30,367 nucleotides of DNA, taken from NCBI GenBank assembly GCA_022925895.1, contig JAKSYS010000721.1:1-30367 (forward strand), written 5' to 3'. Below the pieces are notes generated by a model that did not search any database, was not told where the DNA came from, and saw only the letters and a list, made by a program, of their open reading frames with translations. Each line of letters begins with the position of its first letter. Position 1 is the stretch's first letter. The position numbers and the translations under genes were made by a program. The DNA comes from Fragilaria crotonensis (lineage: Eukaryota > Bacillariophyta > Fragilariophyceae > Fragilariales > Fragilariaceae). Of the stretch, positions 20,521 through 30,367 are shown one piece after another.

Positions 20521-20579
20521 GGGGTTAATTAAGGCACACGACGGGGTTAATTAAGGCACATGGACCAGGTGGGTAGACA
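20521..20579. repeat. Right terminus with two GGGGTTAATTAAGGCACA units
   Basis: Direct repeat of period 22 bp, each unit carrying TTAATTAA, followed by the complement of the left terminal repeat and CTAG. Unlike the left end, these units are not full palindromes (GGGG on one side, GGCACA on the other). Confidence 0.85.
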
Positions 20580-20759
20580 CTAGTACTTGTAGACTACTGG
20601 TTTACACTGTGACCTAAGCATGATGAGGACGAAGAACCAGGAGGTAGACCTAGTACTGTACTAGGTACTTGGGACTTGGGGTTACTATGACTCTACAATA
20701 AACCTAGTCTTGATCTAGCTACTGTATGATTCATGCATTCTTCTTCACTATAATTGTAA

Positions 20760-22700
20760 GTGGGAATGCCATAATTGGATGGAGGGAGTACCACATTTTC
20801 TCACTGACAATCCTAAGCCGCAAACACATTTGCTTGTCATCCTGATGGATGATTTTGACAATCCGATTGTTATTCCGCTGATATTCCGCCCACAGGCAGT
20901 GTGGCCGCAAACCAACCATGCTGGAGGAATTTGAATCACTACCACACATTCCTCACCGGTGAGGAACCTGCCCACAATCCACGTGACACCTCGATGGCTG
21001 AAACATGAAGATGCGCTTGCCAAGGCTGTATTGGCAACAGGGGGGGACCGCAGCATATGGTCCTCACCACCAAGGCACCTATATTCAGTCTCCAAAACCG
21101 CTCTGGATCCTGTTGCTCACCACAATGGGACTCACCAGTTATCGCTACGACAAATCTTTATCGTGCACAACGATGCGAGCGAACATCTCGACAAAAATCC
21201 GATCAAGCGACATCAGCTGGCTTGCAATTAACCCCAGACATCCTTGTGACCAACTGGGGAATCAAAGTCAAACTGCTGCCGCAAGGACAGTCAAGGTAGG
21301 AATGACACAGAGGACGAACATGATCTGCACAGTGCTCCATCCAACTACGTCCCGCCGCTTTTGCATGAACGACAGACAGCTACATTCCTGAGCGATGGCT
21401 CCCAATCGACACATAATTAATTTTAACACCACCTACAGACATAATAACAAATAGGCACAGATATTTGCCATGTTTGATGGTTGGTGCAGCTCAGCGCATT
21501 CCCCATGTCAAAGAACTCTCAACCACATGAGGGACTGTCACTTCTGCTCCAGCAAGAAGACGCCCCAAACACGATGATTATGGATGGAGTAAAGGAGCAC
21601 ACCATGGGTAATTTCCGTATGAAGTGCCGAGAAGCGGGATTTTGGGTAAAACAAACCAAACCATATACAGCATGGTCCAATGCTGCAGAAGCAGCAATTC
21701 GCGAACTGAAAAAGGGTTTTCTTTGGCTGATTGTCCAATCAAAAGCTCCCAAGAGGTTATGGGATGGCTGTGTTGAATGAGAGGGCTTCAATTGTTTCTG
21801 GGACTTGTTGCCCATCAAGCTGCTGACATTTCACCATTTGCCACGATCAAATGGTACGAATGGGTGCTCTTTGGAGACACATCCTTACCTTGTACCAGCA
21901 ATAGATATCGGGCCCGCAATGACCCGCAAGATCTTGAAAGCAAACAGAAGGGTCATGTATTGATCAACACTTTGATTACTAACTCCTCCAAATGAGATGG
22001 CCGGTGAAACAATGACAAAGTTACTCAATGACTCATTCAAGTGGTATGAGGACTTCTGAAAGGGGCCGGCCGGACCTTGAAGGCTTTGGAGACACTATCA
22101 TTTGATCCGTACAAAGACAATGACGGGAAACATGTTCCACCGCTCCCGGACAATATCAATGAGGCGGATCCCAACACTTATGACCATTACATTGCTTAAG
22201 CGTTCCACGCCAAGGAGTACTACCCAACAGAGAAATGGGAGAAACGATTGTCAGGCCCTTTCCCATATGACTATACATCCAAACTTGACACAACCAACTT
22301 TTTGGATCACAATAAATCTATCTAATACCGATTGCAGATTGGCGCACTGCGCTGGATTGTAGAACTTGGTCAAATTGACATCATCACAGAGGTATCGGAG
22401 TTATCATTGATGCTCGTGATGCCCCGCAAAGGTCATCTTGGCTGATGCTGTATTCAGGTACCCGGAAAAGCAACACAATGCACGCGTCATTGTGCTTGAT
22501 CCAACAAGCTTGACTGTGATTGACCTCTTTCTATGGTGAGGCACGCGAAGCCATACCACCTATGCTCCAGCACCTCGTGGAAACGAAATTGACGTACAAA
22601 TGTTGGCTGATTCTGACCACACGAGTGGCAAATGAATGCGACGGTCCAGGGTAGGTTCTATTGTTTTCCTGAACATGGCACCAATAAATGCAAAATCTTA
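20760..22700 (+). mobile_element. Decayed Ty1/copia retrotransposon polyprotein, RT core deleted
   Basis: Plus-strand fragments keep the copia order protease-integrase-RT-RNase H, broken by stops and frameshifts. About 20780-21000: a gag/protease-type linker (PHFLTDNP, LTGEEP...). About 21290-21390: ahead of integrase, TVLHPTTSRRFCMNDRQL. 21470-21780: integrase core, with MIMDGVKEHTMG and WSNAAEAAIRELKKG, where the acidic catalytic residues and flanks are conserved. 21800-22030: the segment after integrase (KWYEWVLFGD, then MTRKILKANRRVMY). About 22110-22190: a PPLPDNINEADPNTYDHYI linker. After only about 50 bp, 22250-22500 resumes with PFPYDY and IGALRWIVELGQIDIITEV, the RT/RNase H junction. 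22630-22690: RRSRVGSIVFLNMAPI of RNase H. The RT catalytic core (YxDD) is missing. I found no flanking long terminal repeats. It cannot transpose by itself. Confidence 0.85.
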
Positions 22701-25184
22701 CCTTGTTGCTATTCAGGAAGCTGTGCCCATGGGCAACGAATACCAGCAAGAATGGTCATGTTTCCACCCCCTTCATTCCTGCCAACATATGTACAAAGAT
22801 TACACCGGGAGGCATTCGTGACCAATGGTTGGACAACTCCTCCGCAACCTTGCCAATAACATTTGACTCTCCTCACTGCTCACATGGGTTCCCCTGGTGT
22901 TGGTATTGACAGAATTAGTACCTAAACGTCAGTGGTGTACACCAGAAATTGGCAACCTAATGTAGCTATCAAATGTTGCTCCAGTCATTTCAATAACATG
23001 TAATTTAAGAAGATACTCATTACCATTTTCTTTACTAACCATTTTTCCTTTCAGCGCTGCTAGACAACAATTGAAATGGCATCAAACACGGAGGAGTCTT
23101 CTCCATCCCCAATTAGTATGAATGTTTCAACATTAGTAACTGCTACAGTAAATTCAGATCATTGGTACTATGTACTATGCAGGCTTTGCCAGCATTTGTG
23201 GCATAGTGTCTTATCAAAGTAGACACTGGTGTAGCTGCAGCCTTTTGCTTCTAACATGATGATTGAGATCCAAAACTCTCAATACTCTCCAATTCATGGC
23301 AAAGAATCCGGCCCACCTGAAGCCATCAATAGCTGAGCATTTATCCCGCATTTTACACTCCAAATGAGGAGTTCAGCCAACTATGATGACTTTGTTGCTG
23401 GAAGTTATCAAGAAAATGACAATGCAGCACCTCTCAATAGCTTCTCTAGTACACTTAATGCTGGACTTGCAGAGGGCACAGTTTTCCATTAGTATAGGTG
23501 CCATTATGGAATACATTAAAGCTTGTAGTAGGGGTTGTAAGACTTAATTATCGTTGACCCCATGAGGTTTTTGGAGGATGACCAGTGTCCTGACTCATAC
23601 ATGTTGCAGCCATAACTTCATTCTGCAAAAAGGTTGAGACAATGATGGGCTTTGATTTCAACCCCCCATTAGCTACTTTGAGGAAAGCTACCGTCCATAT
23701 GATGTCCTATGCTCTGCACGAATTTCTCATGCAGACAATCTCTGCGAACCCCGAGGATCACCATGCTCCTCAATATGTTGATTGCTGCTTTGACTTTGCT
23801 CCTGTTCTGGTGACCCTAGTGCAAAAAACAGCTTGAAGCAACAAAAGTTAAAGATGGTGGGACACATACTTGCAAACAATACTGTGAGTTATTCCAAGAC
23901 CTGATGGTGGCAAGGAATCAGCTTTTTGTTCCCATTTTCTTCCCATGGTACTGGCATTGACAGCATGGGTCAACTCTAGAGGGCACTTGCAAAGCATCCA
24001 GGTCAACTTTCCTGGTGGATAAAATCAAGAAAAACCAGTGATGTTCCTAGCAAAGCTCCCAAAGAGAATATCACCAATCTCATGTGTTGATTTGGGGATG
24101 GATAAATTGAGCATAGCATTTGCATTTCACCATGTTTCCAATAGCAACCATCCAGTCAAAACACACCAGCCAGATGACTGGGATCATGGTGACTGAGGGG
24201 GGCATCATTCTTGGCTTCATTATTTGGAGTCCAAATGCTTCTGCCAGCATGCATCTACCAGGCAAGGCCAGGTTTACATGCATTCTTGTAGAACTTCCCT
24301 TTTGATCATGGCAAATACATTCTTCTGGTCACCTCAGGAAAATTACCAAGACTATCACAAGCATCCTCTCATCAATAAACTGGTGGACCTGCTGCTTGGC
24401 AACAAGGATTGAAGACACATCATTAATCCCTGCCTGCTTTATCATGATTCCAACCACAACTGGACCTGTTTGGCAACAAGAATCGAAGAGAAATCATCAA
24501 TCCCTGCTTTATCATTCCAACCACAACCCCAGCAGGTCAAGGGGTGACAATGAACTGCTTGTATCATGGTGTTCATCCTCAGTAAAAAGGTGGGTCTGCA
24601 CCAGTGTATCCCATTTGATTGGCCACTTTTGCTGAGCACACCACACGGCTACTTTCTGCTTGACATTTTTCATAGCAGCACAAGATGATATCAACCAATG
24701 ATAACGTAATGCTAGTACCTTGGACAACATCAATGCTCCTAGTGGACTCGGCAGGATCTACTGATATTGATGCTTGCACAATGGCCATGTATCTGCTTGC
24801 TTTCTTCCTGTTCTCTACAACTTCCTTGCTCTGGTACTAGGTGACATGAACTTCTGATGCTTTCTCATTGAGCAATGATGGTCCCAATCAGGGAGTATGT
24901 CAGTGCAAATATGCATGTCAATTAATATCCTGAGGGCAATGCCAATGACAGTTGTTTACGGTCCAGTCAAAGACGAGGACTTGCTTCCTGTGGATGTACC
25001 AACAATGTAGCAGTGTACAGCAATGTTCCATACCATCACGCATGGTGTTTTGTGTATTCCAATCACCCGGACCCCGGACCTGCCACCACTTTAAATGGAG
25101 ATTGTATTGCCCCATATTGATCCAAGAGGCCGCGGAATCAATGCTGTTTTTCCTTCAACAAGATTGCAAGCAATGTGACATTGG
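22700..25184. other. Gene-poor, probably decayed transposon DNA
   Basis: No intact gene. Short plus-strand frames (for example 23642-23836, 24120-24305, 24224-24412) look like scraps of former coding sequence, dense in stops and frameshifts, and I cannot assign them to a family. The texture is more AT-rich and lacks the GTAC words of the left half. It may include the 3' part of the copia element and one or more further decayed elements. One local duplication is annotated separately at 24396. Confidence 0.5.
24396..24540. repeat. Imperfect tandem duplication, period about 74 bp
   Basis: TTGGCAACAAG at 24396 recurs at 24470, followed in both copies by a related stretch ending in CATTCCAACCACAAC-like sequence. 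The copies differ by small indels. Confidence 0.75.
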
Positions 25185-25545
25185 TTGCAGGTTGAGAGCA
25201 GATAAATAAATGCAAGATCCACACCATAATGATATGGCAGATGCTTCAGAATCAAGTTCAGACTGCTGGGGTGCCTTGTTTGCTTGGGAAAGAGATGCCG
25301 CAAGCTGCTGAGTCAGGTTTGTGTCAATAGTTGCAGGTTGAGAGCAGATAAATGCAAGTTCCACTCCATAATGATATGCCTGATGCTTTTGAATCAAGTT
25401 CAGACTGGGGTGTCTTGTTTGCTTGGTTCCACTCCATAATGATATGCCTGATGCTTTTGAATCAAGTTCAGACTGGGGTGTCTTGTTTGCTTGGGAAAGA
25501 GATGCTGCAAGCTTAGTCAGGTTTGTGTCAATAACTGCCTTGTTT
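25185..25545. repeat. Nested tandem repeat, periods 146 and 68 bp
   Basis: TTGCAGGTTGAGAGCAGATAAA starts near 25185 and again at 25331 (period 146). Within the second copy the part from TTCCACTCCATAATGATA (25359) is repeated at 25427 (period 68), and the unit then continues as in the first copy up to the GTTTGTGTCAATA tail. This gives one longer duplication with a smaller one inside it. A long minus-strand frame (25550-25155) is open across it because of the repetition, not because of a recognised gene. Confidence 0.85.
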
Positions 25546-26422
25546 TGCAACTGATTAGCTGGGATTGAAGTTCAGATAGCGGAAACTACTTTTGACAAAT
25601 TGTTCTTTGATGCTAGCACAAGAGTTCCATGTTGTGCTAAAGGCGTTCTTCTGCTCAGCAACAATCACTAGGAGTGATGGATGCATTGATTCCTTCCAAG
25701 GCATGACAGTGGCATCAGCACCCTCCATGCATCACACTATGTTTGAGTTTGTCCAGGTGCAATGACGACTTTGACTCCCTGTCACCTACAGTAGTGGGAG
25801 CTGGCCTGTGCAGGCATTTTGTGAACTGTAAGCTTAGGAAAAAAGTACTTTAGAAATTAAAGTACTCAAATTAAGCTATCTAAAGTGTGACTTATTCTGT
25901 TACACTACTATGTTATTGCAGCCTCCAGGTGAGGTTCATGGAAGTGATCTACTATATCAACAAGCAACTACTAGCCATGCAATGCTATCCTGGAGCACTA
26001 GTAACTGGGACATTGTACTGTTTTACCCTTAAGAATGCAATGCTGACTAAGATTTTTTTGAGAAAGTGCGGTGGAATATGAATGGAAAGAGGTGGATGAT
26101 ACCTTCAAGAATCCATCAATGAAAAAATGATCAGATAAAAAGGACATTGAGGAGTATCTGCAACTAACTTGCTTGTCCATGGAAACAAAGCAGGAACCAG
26201 TGATTTGCATGCATTTTGCTAAAGTTTGGTGAGTATGTTAATTGGAATTTTACTAGGGACGTAGTTGGTCACCAATGTCAGCCTTATTGTCTTCTGATTT
26301 TTGAATTGTGTGAAGACATAGCATATTTTTGCTTCGCTCATCAATTTCTCCATCTCTTCATGACTGTTTGCAACACTTGCAACCTCAAGATGAGCAAAGA
26401 AGTTATCTTTTTCAGATCAAGG

Positions 26423-26612
26423 AATTGGCTGATTGGTCTTGAACATACTCAAATGAGCTTTTCTCACAATTGGCAGCTTATTCTTTATGTTGAAGTGACA
26501 TCTGACTTGGTTGATCAATTGGCTGATTGGTCTTGAACATACTCAAATGAGCGTTTCTCACAATTTGCAGCTTATTCTATTTGTTGAAGTGACATCTGAC
26601 TTGGTTGATCAA
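26423..26612. repeat. Tandem duplication, period 94 bp
   Basis: AATTGGCTGATTGGTCTTGA starts at 26423 and again at 26517. The two copies are nearly identical up to GACTTGGTTGATCAA. Confidence 0.88.
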
Positions 26613-26757
26613 CAACATTGAATACTTGTTGTTCAATGAGTTATCAAAATACCATGTACTTGCTTCATGAAGACATGATACACCAAAGCTAATGCAGCAA
26701 AATGCCAGGGTCAATCGTCATGGTTACTTCTCCTTTTCTCATTATACTATGCTGGAT

Positions 26758-26804
26758 CGAGGGAATGAATCATCGAGGGAATGAATCATGAGGGAATGAA
26801 TCAT
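26758..26804. repeat. Short tandem repeat, 16-bp unit, three copies
   Basis: CGAGGGAATGAATCAT occurs at 26758 and 26774, and without its first base at 26790. Confidence 0.9.
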
Positions 26805-27148
26805 GAACCTTTGCTAATGCAGCCTCATCAAAATTCCAGGGTTGGTGTCATGGTTGCTTCTCTATTGCTCATTATGCTATACTGGACAAGGTCATGAATT
26901 TTCTTCCTGACACAGCCTTCTTTGTTTTGATTTGATTGAAATGACAGAAGATTAAGACCCTATTGGTCTCTATGCTTCAATCATGTGAGGATCATCATCA
27001 TTCAAAAATGCTGCAAAAGGACCATAGTTCTCTTGAATCGAGCACGACCACCAACAACACTTGATTCATCAATGTCCTCCCCTATGTCATTGTCAATGGA
27101 CAGGTTGTTGTTATTAAAAACAAAACGCAAACTTATTATCGGGTTGTT

Positions 27149-27565
27149 CACCCTGTTATCAAGACCAAAGTATGTACCCCGAAGTAGACAAGTGGTTGTT
27201 CATGGACATAGTAATGTGCACAACATCAAGGCAACTGTTGACGCTAGAATTTTGGGCAAGAGACTGTTGACGCTAAAATTTTGGGCAAGAGACTAAATGA
27301 TCCAGACTAATCTTCACCCTGTTATCAAAGACCAAAGTATGTACCCCGAAGTAGACAAGTGGTTGTTCATGGCACTTTGTAATGTGCACAACATCAAGGC
27401 AATTGTTGACGCTAAAATTTTGGGCAAGAGACTAAATGATCCAGACTAATCTCATGGTGCTTTTCTTGGTCTTTGTAATGTGCACAACATCAAGGCAACT
27501 GTTGACGCTAAAATTTTGGGCAAGAGACTAAATGATCCAGACTAATCTCATGGTGCTTTTCTTGG
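27149..27565. repeat. Compound tandem repeat, periods 29, 96 and about 167 bp
   Basis: CACCCTGTTATCAA(A)GACCAAAG occurs at 27149 and 27315. AATGTGCACAACATCAAGGC occurs at 27213, 27381 and 27477 (steps of 168 and 96). A 29-bp unit with ACTGTTGACGCTA[GA]AATT is doubled at 27234 and 27263. Copies are nearly identical, so the duplications are recent relative to the surrounding decay. In the coherent frame the unit reads NVHNIKATVDA[RK]ILGKRL. Confidence 0.88.
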
Positions 27566-28704
27566 TCGCGTGATTCACCTAGACATCATTGATGGCAAGA
27601 CGTAAAGTACACGAGAACTCATGCTACGAAGAGGTCTGACTTTCTTACTTTATGGGTCAGACCAAAAGTACAAAACCATGATCAAAAGAACATGTGCGTC
27701 TTCGTTTATTGAATCAATGCTAGAACAACATTATAATATATATACAGTCACGAGCCAAAAAAACGTCAACAAAAGTCTCTTCGCGAGCTCGAACCGAAGA
27801 CAAGCAGGAATGAAACAGAAACGCAGACTGTCATGAGCACACGCGATGCAGCGCTCCTAACCTAAGTGAATGTCCAATGCTATCAATCACCAATTTGATC
27901 GCGTGGAAGCAAAAAATCAATATGATGACAAACTCAACTTGAAACATGAACTTACGATCGACTTCGATTTGATGGCACCTCGTGAATACAATCAGTTGAG
28001 ACCAAAACTCATAAAGGTCGTTGTTCAGGGTGCAGGGTGATCGATGAGATCATTTACATTTCTTGATGCTATCCTTTGAAAATATCGATTCATAACTCAG
28101 GGAATCTTGTAGAATGCAATTACACAGATACCATCCACTGATGCCTGAGGAAAGAAATCTGATATTTCCACATATTTCCACAAATAAGATGGTTCGACTC
28201 AGGGATTTTTTTCTTGTGGTCCGTTCATTGTTTTTCAATCCTGACATGAATCTTCTTCTGAATTTAGCGTTTGCTCGCGGTCTCATTTTTCCACATAAAA
28301 TGGTATTTCAAATTTCAAGTCAATGGTGTTTTATGCTAAATCAAGAGCTCTTTTATATTTGGTTTTCCTCGTCTTTTTGTGCGAGAGTTTAGCAACGAAA
28401 TCCTTTGAAGAAGCAGGTCGTGTTGCATATCAATCAATGGATTTTCTTTCCTGCTTTGTCTTGGGATATCATTTTCAGTTCGTCATCATTTCCATTCATG
28501 TAACGGTGGATGTGTCCAGGTGATCTTGCGCGGATGTTTAGTGCATTCTTATCATGCTAGGGCATTAGCTTTAAGTGTTCCGGCGGTTTACGAGAAGGAC
28601 AATGCCGACCTTTGATTGGTTTTGCCTCGATCCGTGTCCCCCAAAGGGCTGCATGTTACAGATTTATCCTTCTGTCTGTTTTCAATTCGCTTCATTTTAT
28701 CAAA

Positions 28705-29155
28705 GGGATGATTTCGTCAATCTGAGTGTACATTTTTTCATCTGGAAATGAATTCGTACCTCTACCTATCTGATTCGGTAACGGCAAGTTCGCAGGGCCT
28801 TGCATTCTGCTTTGTCGTTCAATGGATACTTAATTCAAGGACCAATTTTTAGCAGGGGATGATTTCGTCAATCTGAGTGTACATTTTTTCATCTGGAAAT
28901 GAATTCGTACCTCTACCTATCTGATTCGGTAACGCCAAGTTCGCAGGGCCTTTGCATTCTGCTTTGTCGTTCAATGGATACTTAATTCAAGGACCAATTT
29001 TTAGCAGGGGATGATTTCGTCAATCTGAGTGTACATTTTTTCATCTGGAAATGAATTCGTACCTCTACCTATCTGATTCGGTAACGCCAAGTTCGCAGGG
29101 CCTTTGCATTCTGCTTTGTCGTTCAATGGATACTTAATTCAAGGACCAATATTTG
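28705..29155. repeat. Three-copy tandem array, unit 151-152 bp
   Basis: Units begin GGGATGATTTCGTCAATCTG at 28705, 28856 and 29008 and each ends in CAAGGACCAAT. Copies are almost identical: copy 1 has GGCAAGTTCGCAGGGCCTTG, while copies 2 and 3 have GCCAAG and one extra T. That suggests stepwise duplication with copies 2 and 3 the most recent. No coding capacity is recognised in the unit. Confidence 0.93.
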
Positions 29156-30118
29156 GCAGCATGTTGGAGCCTTGCGATATATTTATGGCTTCAGGTCCTC
29201 GAGTTTGAAATTGTGGCTATGGTGTAATGGAAGGCCTATTGTCTTCGATTATGGCTTGCTGTTCACATGCGAATTCTTTCTCCGTTCGACAACTTTTTTT
29301 ATAAGGATTGACAAGAAATAAGCGAATACCCATACCTCGCCAATTTTGTGGTAAATTCGTCGGATCAATTAACTACCGGTACTCTTGTTATCAACAACTT
29401 ATCAACAACTATGGCATATTCTCCTGTGCAGAGAGGTTTCGGGTTCCGATTCAAGCAATTTCTTCAAGGCAACTTTCATTGACACCTGAATTGATAACGC
29501 GTAAGAACAAAGCGTGCCAAGCGAATCATTCCTCAATACAAGCGTTTTGGTTTAGCCAAGTAATTTTCTATTGCACCGCATTCATAGGCCTGGGGCGTAA
29601 GACGTAACAGCCGTCGCTTGAAGCGCCCCGAGTCCCGAGCGAGTCGTCCCTAAACGGCGTTGCCGTTGCGAAGGGAGGATCGAGCCGTCACATCCTATCC
29701 TGTACCAAGAGTGAATCGCGCATGTGTTTTGAAATTGAATCTTGTCAGTGCCGACCACTGAAAGCAGGCAAGATAAGATTCGATGAAGAAGCAGAGCAGC
29801 TGCGATCAAATCCAAATTCCCAGTCCCACCGACACTCTGAACTCTTAAGAATAATGAAGATTTTCATTGCCGTGCATGTAGTAGTTTGGTTTATACGACT
29901 TGGAGGCAAACTGGGGTTATCTCAATCATAAGATGAAGTACTTTGCCATGCATTTAGTACTCCGAGTATTTTTAAGCGATGTGGAGGCGCAGCAGCTGTT
30001 TACGTGCTGTCACTTCCAACATAGTGAACCCCTAACTGTACGTGCTGTTATTTCCAACATAGTGAAGCGTTCGAACGATGATGACAATTTAGGCTGTGGA
30101 GGCAACGCAAACTTGATG
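29156..30118. other. Non-coding stretch before the terminal repeat
   Basis: No gene is supported. Around 29590-29700 there is a GC-rich patch with a small hairpin-like AACGGCGTTGCCGTT. A short repeat of GTGCTGT[CT]A[CT]TTCCAACATAGTGAA occurs at about 30005 and 30044 (period about 39). Frames such as 29308-29607 and 29722-29931 resemble nothing I know. Confidence 0.45.
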
Positions 30119-30367
30119 ATATCCATAATAACGAACCTTTGAATTTCCTTGCTAGACGTCGAGTTAGTGCGTTGGTAAGCGGATGCAACTGTTTTATGAA
30201 TCGGCGCCCCGATCTCGAAGGAATCGGTACGGAGCCCAGTATATCCATAATAACGAACCTTTGAATTTCCTAGAGCTAGACGTCGAGTTAGTGCGTTGGT
30301 AAGCGGATGCAACTGTTTTATGAATCGGCGCCCCGATCTCGAAGGAATCGGTACGGAGCCCAGTATA
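30119..30367. repeat. Tandem repeat of about 122-127 bp running off the window edge
   Basis: ATATCCATAATAACGAACCT starts at 30119 and 30241. The copies are near-identical; the second has a two-base insertion (CCTAGAGCTAG against CCTTGCTAG). The window ends in CCCAGTATA, exactly the sequence that joins copy 1 to copy 2, so the array probably continues beyond the edge. Confidence 0.9.

Larger units (their letters stand above)
17280..20579 (+). mobile_element. 3,300-bp piggyBac-type DNA transposon, TGTCTA termini, CTAG flanks
   Basis: Element with 14-bp perfect inverted termini TGTCTACCCACCTG (17280-17293) and its complement (20566-20579). CTAG abuts both ends (17276-17279 and 20580-20583). As CTAG is its own complement, it may be a 4-bp target duplication or part of the repeat. 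Subterminal motifs: left, two perfect 16-bp palindromes GGGGTTAATTAACCCC 20 bp apart (17296-17311, 17316-17331); right, two GGGGTTAATTAAGGCACA units 22 bp apart (20521, 20543). It carries a plus-strand transposase relative with frame breaks (17588-20028). About 500 bp after the transposase (20030-20520) holds no recognisable gene. It is separated by about 260 bp from the small element on its left, which has the same overall design. Confidence 0.88.
25546..28704. other. Long gene-poor stretch with local duplications
   Basis: No gene can be supported over about 3.1 kb. Open frames are short and unrecognised. The region contains three separately annotated local duplications (26423, 26758, 27149) and one pair of diverged copies around 26690 and 26810 (AATGCAGC... 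followed by CATGGTTRCTTCTC). Between 27060 and 27600, plus-strand translation is coherent for stretches (PYVIVNGQVVVIKNKTQTYY and, later, NVHNIKATVDAKILGKRL) but is cut by stops, so a decayed protein gene is likely there. No tRNA, rRNA or CRISPR array is seen. Confidence 0.5.

Noticed and set aside
20584-23100. Long terminal repeats for the copia relic
   Set aside because: I compared the flanks of the polyprotein fragments by eye and found no direct repeat of LTR size with TG...CA ends.
25155-25550. 131-codon minus-strand frame with internal repeats
   Set aside because: Its length comes from tandem duplicated DNA; the repeated units are not in a consistent frame and show no known motif.
28705-29155. 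CRISPR-like array
   Set aside because: The repeats are contiguous 152-bp units without unique spacers, and the context is eukaryotic; an ordinary tandem repeat.
30160-30240. tRNA-like wording (GTTAGTGCGTTGGTAAGC)
   Set aside because: No T-arm consensus (GGTTCRANNCC) and no acceptor stem pairing; not a tRNA.
30010-30312. 100-codon minus-strand frame across the terminal repeat
   Set aside because: Open because of the repeat; a second overlapping frame is also open there, and there is no homology.

Overview
The window looks like nuclear DNA of a photosynthetic stramenopile, most likely a pennate diatom. The reasons are: short GT-AG introns inside otherwise compact genes; a class II fructose-bisphosphate aldolase whose N-terminus is a signal peptide ending in an AQA-FAP motif, as in diatom plastid proteins; and a decayed Ty1/copia element beside a piggyBac-type transposon. 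The species cannot be fixed from sequence alone.

Layout. The left half (about 0.4-13.6 kb) is gene-bearing. It holds a prolyl-4-hydroxylase-like dioxygenase (minus, 2 exons), a small membrane-anchored TPR-like protein (plus), two pyruvate kinase genes in head-to-tail tandem (minus, 3 and 2 exons), a plastid-targeted class II aldolase (plus, 4 exons) and a CLC-type chloride channel (minus, no intron seen). Intergenic spacers are unusually rich in GTAC and TGCA palindromic words. The middle (15.5-20.6 kb) carries two DNA transposons of related design: a 1,483-bp element without an intact transposase, and a 3,300-bp element with a frame-broken piggyBac (DDE_Tnp_1_7) transposase. Both start with TGTCTA, carry tandem subterminal palindromes centred on TTAATTAA, and are flanked by CTAG. 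From 20.7 to 22.7 kb lies a decayed Ty1/copia polyprotein that has lost its reverse-transcriptase core. The right third (22.7-30.4 kb) has no recognisable intact gene and is dotted with local tandem duplications of many different periods; the last one runs into the window edge.

How the genes work together. The aldolase (plastid Calvin cycle/glycolysis by its presequence) and the two pyruvate kinases (no presequence visible, probably cytosolic) place enzymes of upper and lower carbon metabolism within 9 kb. The two kinases share an intron at exactly the same codon and phase, which indicates a duplication. Only one has a second intron and a 25-residue C-terminal extension. The strongest candidate for something undescribed is the CTAG-flanked, TTAATTAA-palindrome transposon design. 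All exon boundaries were worked out by hand from splice consensus, reading frame and family conservation; no database search was run.
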